A stretch of 11,624 nucleotides of DNA from G039029935 sp039029935 (GCA_039029935.1 JBCCFC010000298.1:1-11624), one strand, 5' to 3'. Shown: positions 1-6,072, counted from the stretch's first letter. A program made the numbers and translations. The notes: generated from the sequence alone by a model not told the origin.

Positions 1-3000
1 AACATTGCAGAGTTATTTTATAGGGCTGGCTTAAATGTCTTGATGATCGACTGGGATCTAGATGCACCAGGGCTAGATCGATTCTTCTTTGGTGAAGAAA
101 TTAAAGAAGCACATCCCGGCTTAATTGATATGCTTCTTGACTACAAAAACAAGATAACAAAAAAGTGGAGTAAAGATGAACCTTTGCCCCTCACACCTAT
201 AACAGATTACATCATCAATATACCAACTACACACAATCAATATGCTGGGAGCCTAAAATTAATTTATGCTGGTGACCGTTCTAACAAAGAGCAATTTGCG
301 AGACGAGTGCTTTCATTCGACTGGAATGATTTTTATCTAAATTGGGGAGGCGAAATTTATTTTGAATGGTTCCGACAGCAATGTCAAGCGATTGCTGATG
401 TTGTTTTGATTGACAGCCGTACAGGTGTAACAGAGATGGGTGGTGTCTGCACATATCAGCTAGCCGATACAATTGTTGCACTCTGTGCTGCAAACTATCA
501 AAATTTATCCGGTACAACTGAGATGGCGCAGAAATTTCTCTCCAATAAAGTGCTTGAATTAAGAGAGGAGCGTCCACTTAATGTTTTTGTGGTGCCAGCT
601 AGAATTGATGACAGGGCTGAAGTTGATCAGCTTGAAGAATTTGCTGAGGATTTTGCAAAAGAGCTAAAAAATTTAAATATCGATACACCTTTTTCGATTT
701 CACCAGATGATATGTGGAAAATTCGTATTCCACATGTACCTCATTATGCATTTAGAGAAAAAATTGTTATACGTGAAGCAAATCCAAAACGCGATATAGA
801 CGGTATGTATCAGGCTTATCTACGGCTTCTAATTCTCCTGTCGAGATTTAAACGCGAACAACTGTACCCTAAAATCGAGAATTATGTAATCAATATATTA
901 AAGAAAGACTTTGTTATATCAGAGATTAATCGAATCAAGATTGGGCAGGAAAATGTATCGCTGTCTGATACCAAAAAACACAATTTTTTTACAGGTACAA
1001 TGGAACCGTCATATGTCAGAAGCTTTCTTAAAAACATTGCGGAGCCCCTGCAAACAGGTACAATCAGCGTCGGTGATATAAGTGATAGTCAGGCGGTAGC
1101 AATAGGTAGCACCATTCGAGAGACTATAAGACATAATTATCCGCAAATTGAACCAGAAAAATTTCGTAGAGCATACCTTGGGCACATCTTCGCACAAACA
1201 CATAACCTTGCATTAGAAGGAATTGCCCCGATGAATCTATCTGAGAATATCCTTTCAAGAAGCCTTTCGTTGCATCGTATATACACACCTCTGCTCACAA
1301 CAAGCGATGCCATGGGTGGAGAATATAACCGCAAGCAGATTGCTACGATGAGCATTGCCAAACACCTCATATATAAGCCACGACCACTTTCTGCGTTTGA
1401 GCAACTCAATAATCATCCACGCTTGGTGTTACAAGGCGATCTTGGTAGTGGAAAATCCACGTTCACCAATTTTGTAACGTTATGTCTTGCTGGTGCAGCC
1501 TTAAATCATGATGAAATCAACTTAAATTTACTCACATTGCCTGTGTCATCCAATAACAGCGCCCCATATGGGGCAAGTGTCCACCGAAAAAAAGAGCCAT
1601 TGTCGCAATGGGATCACGGACAGTTGCTCCCTGTACGTGTGATTTTACGCGATTTTGTGGTGCGTGGTTTGACACAAGAGCATGGACAGGACGCCTCTAT
1701 GGTGGGGCAATTATGGTCATTTATTGAAGCGGAGCTAACCAGCGTTGGGTTGCGTGCCTATGTAAACGACCTTCAAGCCGAGTTCCGAGAAAAAGGTGGA
1801 CTCATTATATTTGATGGATTAGATGAAGTGCCAGAGGCAGAGCAAAGACGGGAACAAGTGAAACAAGTCATTGATGAGTTTGCCAATGCCTATCCTGAAT
1901 GTCGTATTCTTGTCACAAGCCGCCCTTATGCCTATCAGCAACCACAGTGGAAATTAGCCAATTTTGAAGAAACGATGCTGGCACCTTTTACACAAAATCA
2001 GATTGAGTTCTTTATTGATAAATGGTATATGCATAACGCGGACCGCAAACACCTCAACTACACGGATACTCAAGGGAAGGCCAATCATCTCAAACAGAAA
2101 ATCAAGAACACAAGACAACTTCGTGATTTTGCTGAAACGCCATTATTGCTGACCTTGCTTGTGAGTCTTCATGCATGGAAAGGGGGTAATTTACCCAAAA
2201 CCCATTCAGAGTTGTATGAAAAGTCGGTTGAGCTGTTATTAGACCAATGGGAACAAAGACGTGTGGCGTATAATCTTCACGGTGAACTCGAGTATCAAGA
2301 GCCAAGCCTGACTGAGTATTTGAAGGTGGATCGAGAACAAATTGTCAATGTACTGGGCTATTTGGCGTATAAAGTACACTTGGATCAAGAAAACCTGACA
2401 GATGCAGCCGATATTCATGCAAGAGATTTAGTCTATGAATTATATAATCTAAATCCCGATGATGATTTGACTGCAACCGTCGATCCCAAGAAATTAGTGT
2501 TTTATTTAAGCAATCGTGCAGGCATTTTACTCCCCAAGGGGGCAGGTGTTTATGCCTTTCCCCATCGCACTTTTCAAGAGTATATGGCCGCAATCTACTT
2601 AACCAAGGACGAGTATCCCCTAAAATTAGCACGGCTGGCACGAAAAGACCCGGACCGTTGGCGCGAGGTTATCTCTTTGGCCGCATCCAGAGCAGGGCAA
2701 GGAACGCCTTACGCGCTTTGGGCACTGATTGAACGATTATCACGTCGGCGGGTTACATCACAGAAGTGGAGCAATGAAGATGACTGGGGAACATTTTTTG
2801 CAGGTCGTCTGCTCGTCCAGAATGATTTGATTCCAACAAACAATGCTGTGGATAGACAGGATGATTTGATTCCAACACATAATGCCGTGGATAGACAGGA
2901 TGACTTAGAGTTAGACGATGATGAGGACGATGAGTCAGATGATGAAAAGCTAGCTATCTATCGTGACCGATTGGTTTATATCATGACCAAACCCAAACCA

Positions 3001-3813
3001 ATTTTACCGCCAATCGAACGCGCTGAGGTGGGCAATGTTGTCAGTGCTTTAGGCGATAGCAGAGATTTAGATGAATGGATTCACATTGCAGCTGGTTCCT
3101 TCTGGATGGGCAGTCATGAATCAGAAGATGCCAGTTATTACGAAAAACCACAACATCAGCAGGTAATAGAGAAAGCGTATTGGATTGGCAAATACCCTGT
3201 CACCAATCAACAGTATGAACGCTTTGTGAGCGAACAAGGGTATCCAGCCCTTGGGCATTGGGAGGGTCAACACGTTCCCATGCAACTCTGCAATCACCCT
3301 GTAGTCAATGTTTCGTGGACAGATGCCTATGCCTATTGCCAATGGTTGAGCGAAAAACTTGGGCGTCGGGTGCATCTGCCCAGCGAAGCACAATGGGAGC
3401 GAGCGGCACGAGGACAAACAAAAAACATCTATCCTTGGGGTGATCAATTTGATACAATATTCTGCAATGTGAATGACACAGGCATTGGGACAACCTCCGC
3501 TGTCGGTATTTTCACAGATGGGGCCAGCCCTGATGGATGTATGGATATGGCTGGGAATGTCTGGGAATGGACACGGAGCTTATGGGGAAGGAACATCGGA
3601 GAACCTGAATACAAATATCCATATCAACTTGGTGATGAGATGAAATCTAGTGATTTATACACGACCTCAAACAGTAGAAAAAGATGGATTATCCGAGGGG
3701 GGAGTTGGTCTTCTATCCAGGGTAAGGTAGATGCGCGATGCGCACGTCGTTGGTCGCAAACCGATAGAAAAATAGATGAACTTGGATTTCGAGTTGTTAT
3801 GGAAGTGGAGTAA
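1..3813 (+). CDS. ParA-like / NACHT NTPase / FGE-like fusion protein (5' end outside window)
   Basis: The frame is open from base 1, so the start and the N-terminal Walker A lie upstream; 1270 residues are visible (numbered from base 1). Residues 1-270 resemble a ParA/MinD-type ATPase: IDWDLDAPGL at 16-25 and a second aspartate motif, IDSRTGVTEMGG, near 137-148. Residues 290-460 are not recognised. A NACHT-type STAND NTPase follows: Walker A GDLGSGKST (479-487), Walker B LIIFDGLDE (601-609), sensor-like VTSRP (around 638-642), and a helical region containing FPHRTFQEYMAA (853-864). An acidic linker leads to an FGE-sulfatase-like domain from about 1026 to the end (NHPVVNVSW, PSEAQWERAARG, AGNVWEWT, RGGSW, GFRVV). 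The GGSW motif is followed by Ser-Ser instead of the cysteines of true formylglycine-generating enzymes, so this domain is probably a C-type-lectin-fold sensor. By family analogy the protein is a cytoplasmic NTP-driven switch in antiphage or stress defence. The ligand and output are unknown. Confidence 0.85.
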   Translation, partial: NIAELFYRAGLNVLMIDWDLDAPGLDRFFFGEEIKEAHPGLIDMLLDYKNKITKKWSKDEPLPLTPITDYIINIPTTHNQYAGSLKLIYAGDRSNKEQFARRVLSFDWNDFYLNWGGEIYFEWFRQQCQAIADVVLIDSRTGVTEMGGVCTYQLADTIVALCAANYQNLSGTTEMAQKFLSNKVLELREERPLNVFVVPARIDDRAEVDQLEEFAEDFAKELKNLNIDTPFSISPDDMWKIRIPHVPHYAFREKIVIREANPKRDIDGMYQAYLRLLILLSRFKREQLYPKIENYVINILKKDFVISEINRIKIGQENVSLSDTKKHNFFTGTMEPSYVRSFLKNIAEPLQTGTISVGDISDSQAVAIGSTIRETIRHNYPQIEPEKFRRAYLGHIFAQTHNLALEGIAPMNLSENILSRSLSLHRIYTPLLTTSDAMGGEYNRKQIATMSIAKHLIYKPRPLSAFEQLNNHPRLVLQGDLGSGKSTFTNFVTLCLAGAALNHDEINLNLLTLPVSSNNSAPYGASVHRKKEPLSQWDHGQLLPVRVILRDFVVRGLTQEHGQDASMVGQLWSFIEAELTSVGLRAYVNDLQAEFREKGGLIIFDGLDEVPEAEQRREQVKQVIDEFANAYPECRILVTSRPYAYQQPQWKLANFEETMLAPFTQNQIEFFIDKWYMHNADRKHLNYTDTQGKANHLKQKIKNTRQLRDFAETPLLLTLLVSLHAWKGGNLPKTHSELYEKSVELLLDQWEQRRVAYNLHGELEYQEPSLTEYLKVDREQIVNVLGYLAYKVHLDQENLTDAADIHARDLVYELYNLNPDDDLTATVDPKKLVFYLSNRAGILLPKGAGVYAFPHRTFQEYMAAIYLTKDEYPLKLARLARKDPDRWREVISLAASRAGQGTPYALWALIERLSRRRVTSQKWSNEDDWGTFFAGRLLVQNDLIPTNNAVDRQDDLIPTHNAVDRQDDLELDDDEDDESDDEKLAIYRDRLVYIMTKPKPILPPIERAEVGNVVSALGDSRDLDEWIHIAAGSFWMGSHESEDASYYEKPQHQQVIEKAYWIGKYPVTNQQYERFVSEQGYPALGHWEGQHVPMQLCNHPVVNVSWTDAYAYCQWLSEKLGRRVHLPSEAQWERAARGQTKNIYPWGDQFDTIFCNVNDTGIGTTSAVGIFTDGASPDGCMDMAGNVWEWTRSLWGRNIGEPEYKYPYQLGDEMKSSDLYTTSNSRKRWIIRGGSWSSIQGKVDARCARRWSQTDRKIDELGFRVVMEVE
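2821..2898 (+). repeat. 39-bp tandem duplication in the NACHT linker
   Basis: Two adjacent 39-bp copies (2821-2859 and 2860-2898) each encode 13 residues with the core DLIPTxNAVDRQ. They differ at only a few bases (aat/gat, aac/cat, gct/gcc). A strongly acidic stretch rich in Asp and Glu follows (about 2899-2950). The unit is a multiple of three, so the copies add linker length between the NACHT and FGE-like parts without breaking the frame. Near identity suggests a recent duplication. Confidence 0.9.
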
Positions 3814-3821
3814 ACGACGAT

Positions 3822-3875
3822 GTGTTGATTGAGCGGTATGAGGATACGCATGTGCCCGAGTTGGCTGATTTGTGA
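3822..3875 (+). pseudogene. Remnant of HigA-like gene 3' end, copy 1
   Basis: This 54-bp segment begins 8 bases after the NACHT stop codon. It reads VLIERYEDTHVPELADL followed by TGA. It is nearly identical to 4912-4965 and 5943-5996. The residues resemble the segment of HigA-family antitoxins that ends in LIExYExxHxPI and precedes the DNA-binding helices. Nothing upstream in this frame belongs to such a gene, so only the tail survives. The HigA assignment is an inference from that motif. Confidence 0.6.
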
Positions 3876-3899
3876 TGTGCAAAACACAATATCCCTAAA

Positions 3900-3928
3900 T
3901 TGACAAGATATCAACATTCGTTTATACT
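3900..3928 (+). promoter_or_regulatory. Sigma-70-type promoter for the cysteine-rich small gene
   Basis: A perfect -35 box TTGACA (3900-3905) and a -10 box TATACT (3923-3928) are separated by exactly 17 bases. A start point near 3935 would leave a leader of about 45 bases before the ATG at 3979. This is the best housekeeping-type promoter I see in the window. Confidence 0.65.
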
Positions 3929-3962
3929 TCACCCGTACACTATTATTGGTGTGCTTTTGAAA

Positions 3963-3972
3963 AAGGAGGTGA
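3963..3972 (+). promoter_or_regulatory. Strong ribosome binding site
   Basis: AAGGAGGTGA matches the anti-Shine-Dalgarno sequence over ten bases and sits six bases before the ATG at 3979. It fixes the start of the 57-codon gene and makes it very likely that this short ORF is translated. Confidence 0.8.
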
Positions 3973-3978
3973 CGCATA

Positions 3979-4152
3979 ATGGATGCGCAGGAGCGAGAGA
4001 CAGAAAAATGTCCGTATTGCGAACATACGGACATTTGCTGTCATCTTGGCATGTGTTCATGTACCAATTGTGGTCGAGAGTGGCCTTACACAATCGATGA
4101 TGATTGCGACATTTGCACAGACCATTTCGCAGAAGATGAGGTAGCCGCCTAA
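3979..4152 (+). CDS. Small cysteine-rich (zinc-ribbon-like) protein, 57 aa
   Basis: I do not recognise a named family. The product is 57 residues with eight cysteines: CPYC at 11-14, a Cys-Cys pair at 20-21, CSCTNC at 26-31, and CDIC at 43-46. Paired CxxC knuckles suggest one or two structural zinc sites, and the C-terminus is acidic (AEDEVAA). No signal peptide or membrane segment is visible, so a cytoplasmic location is likely. A near-consensus promoter, a very strong ribosome binding site and a terminator-like hairpin frame it, so it looks like a self-contained, well-expressed transcription unit, although it is shorter than many gene finders report. A perfect inverted repeat lies inside the coding region. 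It could be a small regulator or a zinc-binding partner of a neighbour; the function is unknown. Confidence 0.7.
   Translation: MDAQERETEKCPYCEHTDICCHLGMCSCTNCGREWPYTIDDDCDICTDHFAEDEVAA
4006..4036 (+). repeat. Perfect 12-bp inverted repeat inside the small gene
   Basis: The arms AAATGTCCGTAT (4006-4017) and ATACGGACATTT (4025-4036) are exact reverse complements separated by 7 bases. In mRNA they would form a stable hairpin starting 27 bases after the start codon. It could tune translation or be a protein-binding site; which one cannot be told from sequence. Confidence 0.8.
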
Positions 4153-4158
4153 TCTTCG

Positions 4159-4188
4159 GGGACAGTGGTTTGCAAAAATCACTGTCCC
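4159..4188 (+). terminator. Terminator-like hairpin after the small gene
   Basis: GGGACAGTG (4159-4167) pairs with CACTGTCCC (4180-4188). The pairing continues inward through a G-T pair and three A-T pairs to a GCAA tetraloop (4172-4175), giving a stem of about 13 bp. The following bases (TCTTGT) form only a weak T tract. It starts 6 bases after the stop codon at 4152, where a terminator would be expected. Confidence 0.55.
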
Positions 4189-4244
4189 TCTTGTACATAC
4201 ATTATCATGTTTCACCTCTTTTTTCAAGTCCAAATTTAAACTGA

Positions 4245-4266
4245 GAGGCACTGATGAGGCACTAAT
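4245..4266 (+). repeat. 11-bp tandem duplication over a start region
   Basis: GAGGCACTGAT (4245-4255) is followed directly by GAGGCACTAAT (4256-4266). The GAGG of the second copy is the likely ribosome binding site, five bases from the ATG at 4265, and that ATG overlaps the end of the second copy. The duplication doubles the ribosome-binding element. Confidence 0.7.
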
Positions 4267-4606
4267 GAAGAAAATTGATATAAATGCCTATTTAACACAC
4301 GTGTCGCGGGACTTTGATCGCAAAGCCATGAACCCACCTGCTGAATTGACCACGTTTACGCCCAAAACGCATGACGATTGGGTCTTTGTCGGCTATCTCC
4401 CCAAGCCCAAGAGTCGAATCGGGTGGTTTGTCTATCACATGATGCATGGGCTGGCAATGGGCTATCCACTCAGGTCAGTGATTGCTTTTTCGCTGTTGAA
4501 CACCAATGTATCCAAGAAACCTGCCAGTCAGAAAAATCACAGTCAGAAACATGAGCAAGCAAATCTTAAAAGCAAAGCGGGTGGACTTATGGCTGAATCA
4601 AAGTGA
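4265..4606 (+). CDS. Hypothetical protein, 113 aa
   Basis: I do not recognise this protein. Residues 1-85 look like a small globular domain, with the central stretch DDWVFVGYLPKPKSRIGWFV and then YPLRSVIAFSLLN. The last 30 residues are Lys, Gln and Ser rich and lack hydrophobic pattern. A GAGG five bases before the ATG supports the start. The 3' end overlaps the first 56 bases of the next gene in another frame, which could mean translational coupling or that this ORF has lost its original end and runs into its neighbour. No signal peptide or clear membrane helix is seen. The arrangement suggests co-transcription with the ribbon-helix-helix gene. Confidence 0.5.
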   Translation: MKKIDINAYLTHVSRDFDRKAMNPPAELTTFTPKTHDDWVFVGYLPKPKSRIGWFVYHMMHGLAMGYPLRSVIAFSLLNTNVSKKPASQKNHSQKHEQANLKSKAGGLMAESK

Positions 4607-4871
4607 TTTGGCTGTACTTGAGCAACTCACTACTACCTATAACACCAGCAAGCAGCGCATGATTGAAACGGCATTAGCCTATTGTTCTGCATTGGATACA
4701 CCGCTTACACCACAAGAAAACTACAAACGGTCTACACGTATTGTTTTGAATTTAGATGACTTGGCAATTCTTCAATTAGAGCAACTTTCTCAAGCTGTGA
4801 ACGCATCAAATCAAACTGCACTACGAAGTGCGTTGCAACGATTTGCCATAGTCTGGAATGTAGCTGAGTAA
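4551..4871 (+). CDS. Tandem ribbon-helix-helix DNA-binding protein (antitoxin/regulator-like)
   Basis: From the ATG at 4551 the product is 106 residues with two successive ribbon-helix-helix-like modules. The first is RVDLWLNQSDLAVLEQL followed by TSKQRMIETALAY; the second is TRIVLNLDDLAILQLEQL followed by SNQTALRSALQRF. Each has a short alternating strand, a helix, and a Ser/Thr-capped second helix typical of CopG/Arc/MetJ proteins. Those normally dimerise to form the DNA-binding sheet, so two modules in one chain could make a single-chain dimer. An upstream in-frame ATG at 4506 would add 15 residues unlike this fold; neither start has a clear ribosome binding site, so coupling to the overlapping upstream ORF is plausible. 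It may be an orphan antitoxin or a plasmid/mobile-element regulator, as no cognate toxin follows. Confidence 0.6.
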   Translation: MSKQILKAKRVDLWLNQSDLAVLEQLTTTYNTSKQRMIETALAYCSALDTPLTPQENYKRSTRIVLNLDDLAILQLEQLSQAVNASNQTALRSALQRFAIVWNVAE

Positions 4872-4965
4872 CGAATCACATCCACTTGCATCGTTGATGG
4901 ACGTCATCGGCGTGTTGATTGAGCGGTATGAGGATGCGCATGTGCCGGAGTTGGCTGATTTGTGA
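4870..4965 (+). pseudogene. Remnant of HigA-like gene 3' end, copy 2
   Basis: This segment reads NESHPLASLMDVIGVLIE followed by RYEDAHVPELADL and TGA. It overlaps the stop codon of the ribbon-helix-helix gene by two bases. From about 4874 it matches 5906-5996 almost base for base, apart from one extra base that restores the frame there. An in-frame TAG at 4861 and the unrelated gene just upstream show that the 5' half is missing. The shortest possible ORF is ATG 4897 to 4965 (22 codons), with no evidence that it is translated. Confidence 0.6.
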
Positions 4966-4979
4966 TTTGGACGTATACT
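4951..4979 (+). promoter_or_regulatory. Possible promoter for the antitoxin-PIN unit
   Basis: TTGGCT (4951-4956) and TATACT (4974-4979) are 17 bases apart. The -35 half lies inside the HigA-like remnant, the -10 just beyond it, and the antitoxin ATG is about 50 bases downstream. The -35 box is only a partial match, so this is tentative. Confidence 0.3.
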
Positions 4980-5026
4980 CATACCTCAAATTTCTGCTTT
5001 TTGAGTAAGAAAGGAGCCGATCAACC

Positions 5027-5329
5027 ATGAGCGTAACAATTACAAAACCAATTGAACTCTCTTCCTACGATGTCATCCAAGCCCTGCGTAACTTCACGGA
5101 AAATGAATGGCGTGACATTCTACGTTTTATGAAAACAGAGATGCCTGCAATTTGGGCGCAAATCCCACCCATCCCGATTCACCTAGAGACCCCGCCATTG
5201 ACAGAGGAGGGCAACCAAGAGGCACTGGCGGCAGTCAACCGCATGTCAGGGATGTTTGCCATTCGTGATCCTGAGTTAGGGCGATGGTTGGCGGAGAGTC
5301 CTGATTTATCGACATACGCAGAGGTGTAA
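5027..5329 (+). CDS. Probable antitoxin of a PIN-domain TA module, 100 aa
   Basis: The assignment rests mainly on position: it ends three bases before the GTG start of a PIN toxin gene, the usual antitoxin-toxin order. The product has an N-terminal part with short helices (YDVIQALRNFTENEWRDIL), a proline-rich hinge (QIPPIPIHLETPP) and an acidic C-terminal tail (RDPELGRWLAESPDLSTYAEV) that could wrap around the toxin. No ribbon-helix-helix, AbrB or helix-turn-helix motif is obvious, so DNA binding is not supported. AGGAG at 5012-5016, ten bases before the ATG, supports the start. Since the toxin frame is interrupted, this antitoxin may now be an orphan. Confidence 0.55.
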   Translation: MSVTITKPIELSSYDVIQALRNFTENEWRDILRFMKTEMPAIWAQIPPIPIHLETPPLTEEGNQEALAAVNRMSGMFAIRDPELGRWLAESPDLSTYAEV

Positions 5330-5332
5330 TCA

Positions 5333-5836
5333 GTGAAAACCCTTGATCAACTTCCTGACGGAAGACGCGTCTTTATTGATGCCAACATTCTCATCTATTT
5401 CTTTCTGCAAGTAGAGCCGTTTGTCCAAATCTGTACGTGATTCTTTAAACGAATCAGTCAAGCAGATATTGAGGCGTTTACCTCTGCGGATGTCGCCACC
5501 AACGTCATTCATCGTGCAATGATTGCCGAGGTCATCAGCGAAAGAGGCATCGAGCCGCGCAATGCGGTCAACTACCTCAAATCGCATCCCGATATGGTCA
5601 AAGAACTCAATCGCTACAAGACGATACCTAGTGATATAGGCAAGGCACGTGTGCGAATCTTGGACCTCACCTATCAAGAGCTACACGCGGGCAAACAATT
5701 CTGTGCGAATTATGGACTCATGACCGGAGATTCAACGATTATCGCCATGATGCGCAAGTATAAACTAACTGATCTGGCGACCAATGATCCAGATTTTGAG
5801 AAGATTCCACAGATTCGAGTATGGATGCCAAAATAA
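5333..5836 (+). pseudogene. PIN-domain toxin (VapC-like ribonuclease) with in-frame stop
   Basis: From GTG 5333 the frame encodes 167 positions typical of a PIN ribonuclease. FIDANILIYFF carries the first catalytic aspartate (position 16), GDST the third acidic site (D133), and TNDPDF lies near the end (D152, D154). Codon 36 is TGA (5438-5440), in the same frame as the rest and between well-conserved segments, so a single base change from CGA or TGG explains it. At the usual second acidic position the sequence reads DVATNVIHRAM, with Asn where homologues commonly have Glu; that comparison is from memory. Initiation at the internal ATG 5519 would omit D16 and give an inactive fragment. Intact members cleave RNA and are held in check by the upstream antitoxin. 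The gene is probably dead, unless the TGA is read through or is a sequencing error. Confidence 0.7.
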
Positions 5837-5996
5837 GCAATGAGAGTGAGTATAACCGTTTGGTTGCTGTGCTGGATACGCTGATCGACATTGTAGGCAA
5901 AAACAAATCACATCCCGTGCATCATTGATGGATATCATCAGCGTGTTGATTGAGTGGTACGAGGATGCGCATGTGCCGGAGTTGGTTGATTTGTGA
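5821..5996 (+). pseudogene. HigA-like antitoxin N-terminal-region gene, frameshifted (copy 3, longest)
   Basis: ATG 5821 overlaps the last 16 bases of the PIN gene. The first frame reads ISNESEYNRLVAVLDTLIDI and on to SHP, then stops at 5926-5928. The continuation DIISVLIEWYEDAHVPELVDL ending at TGA 5994-5996 is in another frame. Comparison with copy 2 shows a one-base loss around 5915-5920 as the cause. Repaired, it would be a protein of about 58 residues resembling the N-terminal helical region of HigA antitoxins (pattern NExEY ... LIExYExxH) but ending where the helix-turn-helix would begin. The overlap with the toxin gene suggests it was once the third gene of the TA unit. Confidence 0.6.
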
Positions 5997-6072
5997 TGCA
6001 TGTCATGACAGCCAATTCTCAACACACAACCCTGGCACACAAGAAAATTCCTAGTTCTAACGGATTCTGTGG

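Noticed and set aside
3624..4251. Minus-strand ORFs of 64 to 136 codons around 3.6-4.25 kb
   Set aside because: They overlap the end of the NACHT gene and the small cysteine-rich gene, which has promoter, ribosome binding site and terminator on the plus strand.
3690..4265. Complete diversity-generating retroelement
   Set aside because: The C-terminal fold fits a retroelement target, but I saw no template repeat resembling 3690-3813 and no reverse transcriptase anywhere in the window.
5330..5677. Minus-strand ORF of 115 codons
   Set aside because: It is antisense to the PIN gene, whose motifs are recognisable on the plus strand on both sides of the internal stop.
3822..5996. CRISPR array from the three repeated tails
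   Set aside because: Spacing is about 1 kb and irregular, the repeats are coding-derived, and they vary in length; no regular spacers exist.
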